From Otatea glauca (lineage: Eukaryota; Streptophyta; Magnoliopsida; Poales; Poaceae): a stretch of DNA of 64,000 nucleotides. The position numbers and the translations under genes are program-made. The notes under the pieces were generated by a model that had not been told where the DNA came from, did not search any database, and was given only the letters and a program-made list of their open reading frames with translations. Location: the NCBI GenBank assembly GCA_036346275.1, contig CM070711.1, forward strand, positions 62,411,078-62,475,077, given 5' to 3'. Position 1 is the first letter of the stretch; every line of letters starts with the position of its first letter. Shown in pieces: positions 34,775-46,622 of the stretch.

Positions 34775-35871
34775 ATCATGTGTTGATGGTGTTTCTTCGT
34801 TGGTTAAGGACAAGCGGAAAGTTCTTCAGTACAATAAAGCATTAGTTGCATCAAAGTACTCAAGACACTTTAAATCATTCAATTGATTAGGTTGTGCTCA
34901 ATCGATCATAGGGCATCCATTATGTGTTAATGGAGTGCAATTTATGATTGAGACAACCGTGTTTGTTGGATTAACAATCTTCCATGAGTTGTGAAGTAGG
35001 TTGAGTCCAAGAAAATGAAGAATCGGAATAAGAAGTCATCATATATTGATGAGCTTCAAGGATAAATCACGGTGCGATGAAGCTAGAGAAGGCTCATCAT
35101 GTGTTGATGAACAAGAAGGAAGGACTTGACTTAGAGAGAAGATGATGGAAATCATAAAAGCTCCAAGTGGATATGCTAGAGGCAAAGGTATAACTAGCTA
35201 GGGCTAAGGATAAGTTCCTAGTCTTTTACCGGTCTCAGTGTTTGGATAGGAAATCGGGTTGCTAGTTAGGTACCGTACTATTAAGAGGGGTCGAGTCATT
35301 TAGCTTGAACTTCATCATGTGTTGATGAACTCAATCCGGTTCACTCTAGCTCACTCTCTTATTTGGTTTTTGCATGAGCTAAGTATTTGTATGTGTTGCA
35401 AATAAGAGAGCTCATACTTGCTTCTTATTGAATCTTAATCGATTTGGTTTTTACATAGAGCTATGGATTTGCATGTGTTGTAAAAGGGGGATAGCTCATG
35501 TAATTTGGCTTATGTGATTTTTGCATGGAGTTAAGTTTTGCATGTGTTGCAAAAGGTGAAGAGCTCAGGCATCGGTGTTTTAACTTGTGGTCTGATCATG
35601 TATTGATCATCACAAGGTTAAGTAATGTTTATACTTTGTATTTGCAAAATGTGTTTTTGCAAAATGATGATTTGTTATTTGCAAATGTGTTTTGCAAATA
35701 AGCTAGAAGTTATGGGTTTCGATCTTAGAGTATGTGTTGGTATTTGCAAATGTGTTTTGCAATAGTGTCGGGATCATGTGTTGATCCTTACATGGCTAGA
35801 GTATTTATCTCATAGGTTCTCGGTTTATTTGCAAATGTGTTTTGTAAAATTATTTTGATCATGAGTTGATC
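34775..35871. repeat. Array of about fifteen short hairpins with constant TGTGT loop, copy 1
   Basis: Hairpins at 34775-34787, 34916-34934, 35036-35052, 35094-35110, 35311-35329, 35384-35404, 35468-35484, 35536-35554, 35594-35608, 35641-35664, 35676-35700, 35744-35762, 35771-35787, 35828-35848 and 35857-35871. Stems vary (TCATCA, CCATTA, GGATCA, TTTTGCA, TATTTGCAAA, GATCA) while the loop is TGTGT in twelve; the others have TATAT, TGTAT or TGAGT. Stem length is 4-10 bp. Several sit inside larger inverted repeats built on GAGCT and AGCTC. Confidence 0.9.
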
Positions 35872-36113
35872 ATTATATGGCTCAAGATTTGATCTTATTG
35901 ACTCGCTAGCTTGTAGTGATGCCCTTGATCAAGTCTATGTGAGGGATTTCAAAAAATCAGATTTTAGACTTGAATGACTACATTGGAGTTTTTGTTTTGG
36001 TAATATTTAAAAACATCTATGGTTGTTTAAATCTGAAAAATTGGTGGAGATTGTATCCCTCTTGATAAGCTTTGCATAGAGCCCAAGATCACCTAAATCG
36101 GAGTTTGGAGTAA

Positions 36114-39100
36114 AAAGTTGTAACATCCCAAAATTTGCTTTAATATCATTTTATTGGTTATTTGTCCATTTTATGTTTTTCTCGAATTTATTGGATTTTT
36201 CTCGATTTATTTGAATTAACTTTAAACTAAGTATATTGGTCTTTTATTGAAAACTATTTAAATTTATGCAAAATTAAAATAAAGTTTTGCCAAAAATATT
36301 TTATTCGAGTTCAAAATGCCTCAAAGTATTTTTGAGTTTTTCCGGATTTTTCCGATAATTTATTTGCCTAAAACTAATTAAAGGAACTTCAGTAATTGTT
36401 TTAATTGATAAAACCTGAATTTCAGAAGAACAAGAATGGCCTAGCCCGCCATCGTGCTTGTGTCGCCCGCCTTCTAGAAGGAATCGCCAAGTGTCTGATC
36501 ATGATCGGAGGGTAGATAGTGGATTCGAGGTAGAAACCCTAATAACCTTCAACTGTTGGATTGTGTCGCGTGGACGGCCGAGACTCTATCTTCTCCGGAT
36601 GCTTCGTCGTATTGATTCGGATCGCGCCCACAGACGGATTTAACTCCACCTCTGACAAGGACGCCGAGAGGGCTATTTAAGCCACGGACCCGGCCCCGAG
36701 GACGACCCAACTGTGCCGCTCTTTTTCCCCGTCCATCATCTCTAGAATCGTCGTTGGTTAGTCGCAACGACTCACCGGAGGTTGTCGCGAGCGCCGTCGA
36801 GGGTTTTCGCAGGATTCCGTAGGCGATAGGTCGCTCCCGCCACGTATGACCAACCGACTCGCTTCTTGCGCCGACCGAATCGCAACTCCACCTCGTCGAG
36901 GAAGCACCAGAGTGCCATCGGCCAGGTCATCTTCTTCGCTGCCGGTGAGGTTCTGCCGCCGTGCTTCCATCGCCAGACCCGTAAGTTGTAGACCGTCGGA
37001 TCGGTTGTGAACCGCTAGGATCGCTCCACGTGGTAGTAACTCGCATCATCCCTTGTGTGCCGTCGACCTAAATTGCCGATCGATGCGCCGCCACGATGCA
37101 TGTGATCTGTGGCCATCCGATCTATCTTCCTGGGTCGATCGAGCCGCGCGTGTGGCCAATCGCATCGCGTCGCGGTGGCGCGGCGAAGCGCCGAGGCGCC
37201 ATAGACCAGTCCACGGTGGACCCGATTCAAATCATGGACTGTGTCTATGGACCGAGATGACGTGGCACAACGGGATTGGTCCGGTTTTTGCTGACGTCAT
37301 GCTGATGCAAGAATCGGTTTTTCAATCTAAAAATAATTCGGTTAATTCTTATTTTCCAATTTCTGTATTTTCAGATTTATTCAAACTTCAAAAGGCTATA
37401 ACTTTTGCATTTTAACTCGATTTGAGTGATTCAAATTTCTAAAAATTTGTAAAATTGAGATATATTTAATGGTGAATTTTATTTGATTTTCAGAGTTCAT
37501 TTGCTCTCTGTTTTGGTATTTATTTGCTTTTCTCCTTGGTACGCGTAGACGTTGAATTGTGCGACGCTCCGGAGGAAGATCCAACAACTCAAGATCAAGT
37601 ACCAGAGCAAGACCAGAACCTATTCCAAGGCAAGTTGTGCTTTGATCATGTTGAACCCATGTTTATAAAATTGCTATATTGTTTTACTTTATTGCATAGT
37701 ATTTCAAGTATACAATTGTTTCAATCTAAATTGGGATCTAGTTAATCTACCCACTTGACTTATATACCCTACCTTGTCATTGTATGCCATGATCTATTGT
37801 CACCCTAGCTTGGTTCATTATAGTTGGTTAGTAATGATAATCAACATGGGCTGGTTAGACCGTATTAGTTGCTTAGCAATGCCACGTCATCACATGTACA
37901 TGAATCATCAATGATTAATCTTGACTAATGGAATATGGAACATTGTTATGAACTTGTGTGTCATGTGAAGTCGCATAATGAGATTGAGTTGTAGTGGCGA
38001 GCAATGTCACGCAGCGATATTGATTTGTTGATAGCACGTGGTGCTTGGTAATCAACTTGGGTGATAATCACTTAGATTGGGGCAAGTGACAAGGGACGAG
38101 TATGCCAAGGTGGGCCCAATGGGCAGAGGGTATGTGGATGTCTTGCCTTGATCACTCTAAGGACTTAACCTTGCAAGCCTTTGACCGAGTCAATCATGCA
38201 ACCACATGTCCGGTATGGGCCAGCCTAGCTGATTAATATGCAATGTCTTAACTTTGGTACTATCTTGGTCGGTGTGAGTTCCCGAGTTATGGAGTAATTC
38301 ACATGGCGCAAGAGGGGGGCCCTGGATGTGGTAACCAGTCCCACCAGTGTTGAAACCTTAGTGGGTGGTACCGGTTAAGCCAACAGATTGTAAAGGCTTT
38401 GTCATGGTCTCTTCACGACACACCAAAGGAAGTGTGTTAATTGCATGGCACCAAGAGACGATCATGTCGTGTGGGTAAAGTGCATAATCTCTGCAGAGTG
38501 TAAATCTATTCGGATAGCCGTGCTCGCGGTATTGAGCAATGCTCGGGAATTACAGTTAAGGGTTAGTTTAATTAAATGGAAAACTTGGTTGGGATGGCGG
38601 GATTGCCATATGGAGGGTTGGAACTTGATTTAGGATTGGAAACTTGTTTTACTTGAGAAATGTTGAATCTATCTATTATTGTTATTTGTTTTACAGCCTT
38701 TACAATCTATTTATTGTATTTGTTCATAAACGCTGCTTTGTTGCAAAATAGCCATGATAGCCTATCCTTTGGAATAAGCCTTGCATATAGCTATGTTAGA
38801 ATTGCATTCTGTGCACAACTTGTTGAGTGCTTTATGTACTCACCCTTGCCAACAACAACATCACCAGTTGAGGAGTCTGCATCAATGCTGGAGGGAGGTT
38901 CCATGAGGAGACGAATGTTTAGGGCGCAAGCCTTGTCTGTTGCCTGTGGTATACTGAGAGGTTGTCTACGTTTTCATTCCGCTGCAGTTTAATATGTCAT
39001 TCAGCCTTGCGAGGCATAGTCATGTAAGTGGACCATAAGGTCATTCAACTAGTAGTATATATCATATGATGTCTTTCATAATGCTTTCGCTATGTATGAT

Positions 39101-39203
39101 TGTGATATTTACTTATGTTGAGCCTGTGTGCACTAGTGTGATCCTGGACTAGTGCAGTATACACGGAGGGTCCGGATTTGCATATTCGGGTCCCGACAAA
39201 AGT
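36114..39203 (+). repeat. Solo LTR, 3080 bp, with TSD AAAGT
   Basis: Runs 36119-39198, beginning TGTAACATCCCAAAATTT and ending CGGGTCCCGACA, flanked by AAAGT at 36114-36118 and 39199-39203. It has no internal gag-pol, so it is a solo LTR left by LTR-LTR recombination. It holds a GC-rich block (36430-37300) and the segment GTGGGTAAAGTGCATAATC-CTGCAGAGTGTAAA (about 38470-38510), which is related to 44910-44950 and familiar from large grass gypsy LTRs. The ORFs in it are not genes. It split an older repeat. It entered before the block duplication, because copy 2 shows its start. Confidence 0.88.
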
Positions 39204-39300
39204 TTTGACATAGGGATCAATAGAGCGTGTTTTTAAAGAGAAAATTTTAAAGCCGCCTATTCACCCCCTCTAGTCGACATCCTCGATCTTATACTCTGTG
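39204..39300. other. 3' end of the older repeat split by the solo LTR
   Basis: CCGCCTATTCACCCCCTCTA at about 39257 resembles the terminal segment of grass Ty1/copia-type repeats. The older repeat would thus run from about 32.6-33.9 kb to here, excluding the solo LTR. Assignment to copia is inferred from this phrase only. Confidence 0.4.
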
Positions 39301-40897
39301 TTAGAAGATAGCTTGGAGATGGCATGATGGTTAGATGTAGAAGAAGGGTTCAATTTTATTGTTTTTGGTTGTGTGTGCTTCAGGCACTGAACGATTTTGG
39401 ATGTGGATGAAGTTTGGACACCTAGGAATTGAGTCATGCTCTCAACTGGAAGTGAGAGGCCTGAACCTACAATCTTTTAGTGCTCGCCATCAATGAATTT
39501 TGGATGTGGGTGAAGTTTTTCGTGGATTGTATACCTTGAAGTAAATCATTCATTAGCCCGAAGTGAAAGGTCTAATAATTTTGTTTGGTTATAACTTTAC
39601 CTTTAATGTGCTTACAAATGATTTGAACATCTGCAATCACCTGGAAGTGAAAGGTCTGATAATAGTTTTGTTTGGTGTTTGGCTATACTTCTTACTACCT
39701 TTAAGAGGCTTACAAATGGGTTGAACACCTGACAGAGGGTAAAGGAATTGCACATGCCTTTTTTCTAGATGCTTTGGTGTATTGACCATATGCTGAGTTC
39801 ATGAAAAGGTAAATTTTCATCTCAATAAAATTCATCTAATACAAGTCATTTTTGCTTTCAGTTGATTGAAAAGAATCTGGAAATGATTTGGATTCAGCAA
39901 TAAAGAGTTTGCTTAATCTACATTCGTAATCTGTTGAAAATAATGGTGACCTCGCATGCGAACCTCCCAATCAAATAACCACCAAGTTCGTGTGTCTCTG
40001 AAGGTATTGTTTCAATTGGACTCGCGATCATCTGTAAGATATTGACTGTAATATTTGTTTTGTCATTTCCTTCAACTGAGTTTTATATATTTTACTGAAA
40101 CTGTAAGTAAACTTTCCAAGATTAAAGTTTCTCTTCACACTTATTTACGCAACGCTTTTCTTTTGGGTGCTGGCAAAGGTGCTAACCTCTGAAGGATTAA
40201 AAAGGTTTCATGATGGACAGAGGTACAAAGAGGGAGCTAAGGATGGCTTGGGTCTTGACGATGTTGACTGAAAATGCCAATCAATTGTGTTTCCATTCAG
40301 GATTTGAGATGTTAGTCTTTGTATGTGTTGTCATATATAATTCTGCTATGATAGAAATTGATAGGTGCACTTGGTTCATATTTAGCTGAAGGAGGAGGTC
40401 TTTCTGTTGTACAAATTACTTAGATTGATCATGTAGATTGTGGAATTATGTTCGTTTTTTTTGCCTTTTGAGCATTTGCTATATACTGTTGGAAGTTTGA
40501 ACCGTTGAATAGTGCACTTGCCTTATATTAGGATTTGGAATAATCTGAAACAAAAATGATATAGAAAATGAAGTGATCCAGCAATGTTTTCATGCTCCAC
40601 TGAAGGTAGAATCATCAAAATCTTGTCATAGAATTCTATATAGTCACCACACTTAGCCAGATGCAACCAAGCAAACAACATCTCTTGCATCTAGTCATCC
40701 CTCCTCTCCCCTCAGACAGCCAACCAAATAACTTCTTAGCTTAGCTGGGTTCAACACATACACCAACCAAACAAACCTCTCTTGCATCCACTAAGCTCTG
40801 CTCTCTCGCCACCGCATGGCTCGCATACCTAGGCAAGGGACATATAGACAACCAAACAAGCCCTAAGTTATCACGCTAAGGGCTGCAGTAGTTTCTT
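39301..40897. other. Unassigned spacer with an exon-like fragment
   Basis: Mostly AT-rich. At 40179-40271 a frame reading VLTSEGLKRFHDGQRYKEGA ends in TGA, is preceded by an AG, and looks like a last exon of an unknown gene. Another exon-like piece ends at about 39999 (CTGAAG|GTATTG). I recognise no family. Tourist-like CCAACCAAACAAGCCC ends occur near 40850. Confidence 0.3.
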
Positions 40898-43800
40898 TGT
40901 AACAGCCAAAAAAACGTAAAATACAAATTGAAATTATGATTTTATTCTGAATTACCATATTTTCTATGCTTTTCTTGATTTTGGTCTTTAAGAAAATCAT
41001 TTATGTTGTCGAATCTCTGTTTTCCAAATTGTAATGACCAAAATCATATAAGGATAAAATCTAGAGAAAACTTATTTAAACCCAAAAATAACTCTAGAAT
41101 ATCTCCAAAAAGTTTCAAGGAAGTTTGAAAGAATTTAATGCCTTAAGAAAATCAAAAACAGTATTTAATAATAAGGAATAGAGACACTATCAAAATTTTC
41201 CAAAACTGCATTTATCATGATAATACTCTCATATTTTAATTTTAACTTCTACAGAACTAAAAGACCTTACAAAAAGTTTCAAAATATTAAACCTAATCTA
41301 ATGCTCCTGAAAATAAAAACTTTAGTAATTTAAAACAACAATAACATCAGTAGAATTTTATAAAAATATAAATGTTTGATAATCATATGAAAATTTTATG
41401 GTATCATGTGTAAACACCTAGGATCAAAAATAAAAATTTTCAAATGAATTGAACCTAATTTTTTATCTAAAAACTCAAAATTAGAAAACTCATATCTGAA
41501 ATAGTGACCTTGTAAGAATTTTATAAAATGGTACAAGTGTAATCACAGTCTAAAATTTTTCTGGGAGGATAAGTATTTCCTAGAGATTATATACAAAAAG
41601 TTTAAAAAAATTTGGACCTTGATTGCTAGCTCAATTAAATTCAAAACCTTATCTGTCTAAAGTGGAGATTTCCAGATCCTTCTTTTGGTTTCACAGCCAT
41701 GCAGGGCCCATCGCTATCCTGGCCCACCGGCGGCGCCTCCACACTCGGCTCTCACTCACTGGCCCTGCATGCTATAGCTCCATCGTCCCCAGCCAAGCAC
41801 CATGATCTTTCTCTGTGCGCCGAGCAAGCCCAATAGATCTCGAACTTCTGACCAAACCCATGCCGTTGTATACGACACATCACTGCCTATGCCTTGTCAT
41901 GGCAAAGGCGAATTCACACGACCTCATCTCGGTCTCTAGCTAAATTGCGACGCAACAATGCTCCCCACCTCGCCTATAAGTAACAACTAAGACCCCTTTG
42001 AGCTCACTGCGCCTTCCCTTAACTCCCCTGCATGTAGGGGTGGGCATTCGGTTTTTTCGGTTTGATCGGTTCGGTTTTTTCGGTTTTAAAATAATTCGGT
42101 TTTTGAAAACTAGCAACCGAATTTCTCAGACCAAAATAAAAAACCAAACCGAATTAACCGAAATATTTCGGTTCGGTTAATTCGGTTTTTCGATTAACCG
42201 AAATATGAATAAACACTAGGTAGATTAGATTTAGTCCTTCTCATATCGCAACATAGAGTAGGGTTAAACCTACACAATATTCATAGATTATTACAATATA
42301 AGTATAATAGAACATGTGAATATACCAAACATATATATAAATGTATTAGAATATGAGAATTGTTTAGTAATTTTAGGAAGAATATTATAAAAGTGGTATT
42401 GTATGTGGGCTATTTATTATTTCGGTTTTGGAAGTCAAAACCGAACCAAAACCGAAACCGAATTATACCAAAACAAAACCGAACTGAAAATCGAAACCGA
42501 ATAAACCGAAATAATCGGTTAATTCGGTTCGGTTCGGTTCGGTAATTCGGTTTGAAAATGCCCACCCCTACCTGCATGAGCTCAGCTCTAGTTTCACTCC
42601 TAGCCACCATTTCACACAAGCTTCAAACAATTGGGCCAATGCTCAATTTGGTTGAATTGGTGAAGTACCACCCAATCCAGTGTATCTGAGGCTTCTTGAG
42701 CATCCATTGACCGCTTCCCCACTTTATTGCAGCTTCCACCGATCGATTTATCGCCACGACTACCTTCTTCTTCCCGGCCCGGCCACTGCGGCGTAACACT
42801 CCGCCAGCCTCCGCTCCAGCTAACCGGTAAATGGAACCTTGGTAGCTCCTCGAGCTCATCCACCCTTCCCCGAGCACGATCACCCACCGCTTTCTCCTCA
42901 TGGTCATGGGTCATTACCACCACCTCCCGAGCTCGGTGCCGACCCACTTCCGGCCACCGCGGCCACCACCGAGCCATCCCTAAGTTCCTCGTAGTCCCCT
43001 CTAGCCCTCAAGCCTTCGACCGAACACCAACATCGATGAGTCTGTCGGCAAGCCTCGCCGACCGCCTCCCCGCCTGTGTCACCGAAAAGTGGTCCCCCAA
43101 TCAGTGTCTCTCTCTTGAGCCAAGTCACTAACATCCGAGCCCCACTTGTCGGTTTTGAATTTAAAAATGGGTTTTAAACTATGTGAGTATGACATGTTGG
43201 TCCCTGTTGTTAGCGATTGGGAATAATCGAAAATCAGAGAAAAATCGAAAAATAAGAAATATGTCTTCTCTGTTAGAAAGCGTATTTTTCTATTTTCAGG
43301 AATTTTGAAGACATACAAGATTCGAATGCTAATAACTTATGCATCTTAAATGAAAATTGAGTCAAATAATTTTTAAATTCATCTAAAATCATAAAATTTT
43401 ATAATATGTAAAAATATTTAATTTTGGATCCCGGTTCAACATTTTTAAATTTAAAATTCGAATAAACCTACAATAATCACTATTTAGAATTTCTAAACCT
43501 AACTCCAAAAATTGTAAAATAAATCTCTAAGAATTGCTGGAACCCTAAGCATCCCATATTTGGAAATATACTTAACATTTGACTTAGTTTGAATTGAATT
43601 CATAAATGACTTCATCTCTTATGCACATAAAATTAGAATATGAATAACTTTCACAAATAAATGTTAAAACATGTGAAACTAGTTTTAAAATACTCCAAAG
43701 GTCAAGACCCTCTCCTGCTGTAAAAACAATTGTATTTGGACATGTTTTGCACTTAATTCCTATTAGAAATTCACCTTCTTATAATATTAACTTAAGAACT

Positions 43801-45612
43801 CATAACATAAATAAACAAATTTTAATTTTGAGAAATCAGATTTAAGATATTTTTTCACCGAACCTTCTATTTTAAATCATATTTGAATTTGGTGTTATTT
43901 GTTTTGTCTATTTTAAATCATATATAAATTTGGTGTTATTTGTTTCATTTGCTTCTTATTGTTGCTTTACGTTAATCATGTGTAGATACCGACATTTCTG
44001 ACGCTACTATAGCCGACCTCAACCCTGAGTTAGTTCAAGAGTTCACTGAGCAAGGCAAGCACCCCATTTGATCATGTTGATCCCAATATTTCAATTAACT
44101 TATATTGTTTTGTCAAATCTATTATGGGTGCGTGTATTTTCAAAAAATTGGCTATATATTGGTACTAGTAGATACAACCTTTATTTCACAGAACTTCCTT
44201 AATAAATATTGACATGACAACCTTGATAACCCTAGGATAAGGTTAGGCAATACATAATGTTAACTTAGGTATATGTGATTATTTAATAATCATGCTTAGC
44301 CATGCTTAGAAGTGAGATAATAAAAAGTTGGACATGTTGCTAGCTCTTTGTAATCGGAAATGTTATATATGATTAAAGGTTGCTGATATTTTGGTAAAAA
44401 TAAAAATAAAACTATGATTTAACGCGACGAGTTATGGCAATAGCCGGATGTGCATGAGACTTACACGTAGATAGGGGAGTGTTCTCTTTGAGTCGATTTA
44501 GGACCAAACTTCGTGTTGTATAATCCAAGTATATTAGTACAACCACAAGTGCTAATATGGGATTGCCTTAACCTATTAAGTTGCTTAGATTTAACTTTGC
44601 ATATTAGAAGGTTGAAGTAATACGGGTTTTCTGGGATGGATTGCTCAAGGGTGCCTCATCGATGTGTTGAGAATAGCGCTTGCCGATACAACGGTGTATG
44701 TCTTACTATAGGAGAAGTGGGACAATAGGATGTATAACCATTTTATTGTATAGTGATTGTGCAAATATCTTCTGCTGCTATAATAAGGGTTTATCGTCAT
44801 CGGGATGGTGCAAAGTTAGGTCTAGGTAATGTAACGGTTATGTTATGACCTCTTGGCCGCACGCTAAAGAAAGCGTGAAAATAGCAAAGAAAAAGAGGCG
44901 GTCTTGTCTTGTGGGTAAAGTTGTACACCTCTGTGGAGTTTAAAACTTTTCAAAAGTCGTTACCATAGTTATGAGAGACCCGTGCAATCGACAAGAGTTA
45001 GAAGTTTTGATATTTTCAAAAAGGATAGAATTGAAAATATTTATTGGAAAGTCTTTATTTCAGATTTTATGCCACGGATTGGCAAAGAATGATACGATAC
45101 TCAATTCATGGAGGAATGTGAGTTGTGAAATGTTATGTTACTCTTATTTATTTACATATATGTTAAACTTGCTCTTACAAATTATGTTTGTGAATTACTA
45201 CTTGATATTCATTTTCAACTTCGCTTTATGCAAAATAACATTCGTAGCCTTTCTATTGACATAGCATGTATTTATTATATATTTGTGATGCACTACAAGT
45301 TTTGCTGAGTACAAAAGTACTCAAACTTGCTTAAATTGTTGATTCAGTAGGTGAAGAGAATGAATTTCCAGACGACACGTATTTTGACACAGGTTACGAG
45401 TTTTTCTAAGGTTTACTCCTTGTCAGTTGTCTGAAGGTCATATAGGCATACTACAAGACTTTTGACTTTTTGTTGCAGTTTATTCTGGTTTGTAAGACTT
45501 TATTATATAATTAACTACTGCTATCATATGTAATATTGTGTATAGATATGCTATCAATGTTATAAATATACGCATTTAGCTACCGATCATGGGATTAGTA
45601 ATTGAATGCACA
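40898..45612 (+). repeat. Large Ty3/gypsy-type LTR, plus orientation, containing a hAT MITE
   Basis: Starts TGTAACAGCCAAAAAAACG. Its conserved 3' half (44420-45600) aligns in reverse with 5860-7020, through to GATCATGGGATTAGTA. It has a GC-rich block (41690-43130) and the GTGGGTAAAGTTGTACACC segment shared with the solo LTR at 36119. No paired LTR or pol domain is adjacent. The right end is set near ATGCACA, where the two relatives stop matching; no convincing target duplication was found. The MITE at 42035-42570 inserted later. Confidence 0.65.
42027..42578. mobile_element. hAT MITE (536 bp) with perfect TSD CCTGCATG
   Basis: The element runs 42035-42570 with ends TAGGGGTGGGCATTCGG and, as complement, TAGGGGTGGGCATTTTCAAA. 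Identical CCTGCATG lies at 42027-42034 and 42571-42578. The interior is built of CGGTTCGGTTTT and AAACCGAACC repeats. It has no coding region and is nested inside the large LTR. Confidence 0.9.
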
Positions 45613-46027
45613 TTGGAACCTTTCTTGAACGCCATAAAGGAGGGTCCCCACATTTTCATACAATTAATATATTGTTTATACAATAGTACACACAATATAA
45701 AGCCGCCAATAAGACCATCTGTTAAATAGTAGATATCAACTTTCTCTCCTCCTTCACTCTTCACTTCATCACCTAAAATCCTATGTGATATAGATTTACA
45801 GAAAAGTCGACATGTACTACTGCACATGCCCTAAGGTTGAGCAATAATGAGGCGTGAGGAAGGATGCTAGGTTGGTCGTGATGATGATCTATTGCAATTT
45901 TGTTGCACAATGCCACGTGTCACATAAAAACGTCATAGCTATATGTTGTATTTTGCCGAGAATGGTTTCCCACGTGTATATACATCAATGTCTTATATCG
46001 TCATTATCAAATGTGCCTCGAGGTTAA

Positions 46028-46622
46028 TACAAACTTTCATCTCATAGCACTTTGCATGAATAGGATAATACATGAACATCCGCATGTATGGACTTGCATT
46101 TTTCGTGGCTTGGCATAAAGAACTATGGAACAAATTAATAGATCTCAGAGGAAGAGGTGGCGATTAGGCCGAATTGAAATCTACTGTAGTCTGTAGTGTG
46201 ACTACAACTTTAATAGTCGCACTACCTACGCTAGATCAAAAGTCACATAATACTATAGCGACATCCAAGTGTAGCATGCAATCGTAGTGAATGTTGTTTT
46301 TAGCATCAGAGCGTGATCTAGACCGTTCATTCCGGTGATCAAACGGTACTAGTGGCTGTCGACTACTATAGATGCAGTGGCCACTACACTGGATCCTCAT
46401 TCAATTGGGCCATTAATCCAACGGTCGGTAGTGTGATTGCTAAAGTTGCAGTCACACTATAGACTACAGTGGATCTCAACTCGACCCGATCACCACCTCT
46501 TCCTCTGTAGATCTATTAATTTGTTCCATAGTTCTTTGTGACAAGCCACGAAAAATAAACTCCATACATTCGGAAGTCCATGTATTATCCTATTCACAAA
46601 AAGTGCTATGAGATTTATACAA
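46028..46622. mobile_element. Fold-back (long-TIR) element
   Basis: Arms 46028-46215 and about 46435-46622 are inverted copies. CTCATAGCACTTTGCATGAATAGG on the left matches the complement of the right, through GGAAGAGGTGG, GTAGTCT and GTGTGACT blocks. The central 220 bp is unique and non-coding. It is a Mutator-like or fold-back MITE, with the target duplication not fixed. Confidence 0.72.

Larger units (their letters stand above)
22255..36156 (+). repeat. Large duplicated block, copy 1
   Basis: Collinear over its whole length with 50098-64000. The spans are almost equal (13902 and 13903 bp) despite many small insertions and deletions in both directions. It covers part of the Tat gag, the 5' LTR, Helitron 1, protease copy 1, the palindromic boxes, the hairpin array and the first 38 bp of the solo LTR. 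Confidence 0.93.

Noticed and set aside
34775..35871. CRISPR-like array
   Set aside because: The repeated part is only the five-base loop. There are no constant direct repeats with unique spacers, and the context is plant nuclear DNA.
36458..37415. ORFs of 60-120 codons as genes
   Set aside because: Inside the solo LTR, no recognised domain, open on both strands through base composition.
42612..43134. ORFs of up to 134 codons as genes
   Set aside because: In the GC-rich block of the 40.9-45.6 kb LTR, with overlapping frames on both strands and no domain.
45600..45630. TTCTT on both sides of the 40.9-45.6 kb LTR as a target duplication
   Set aside because: It would make the LTR end in CCT, not CA, and the motif is low complexity.
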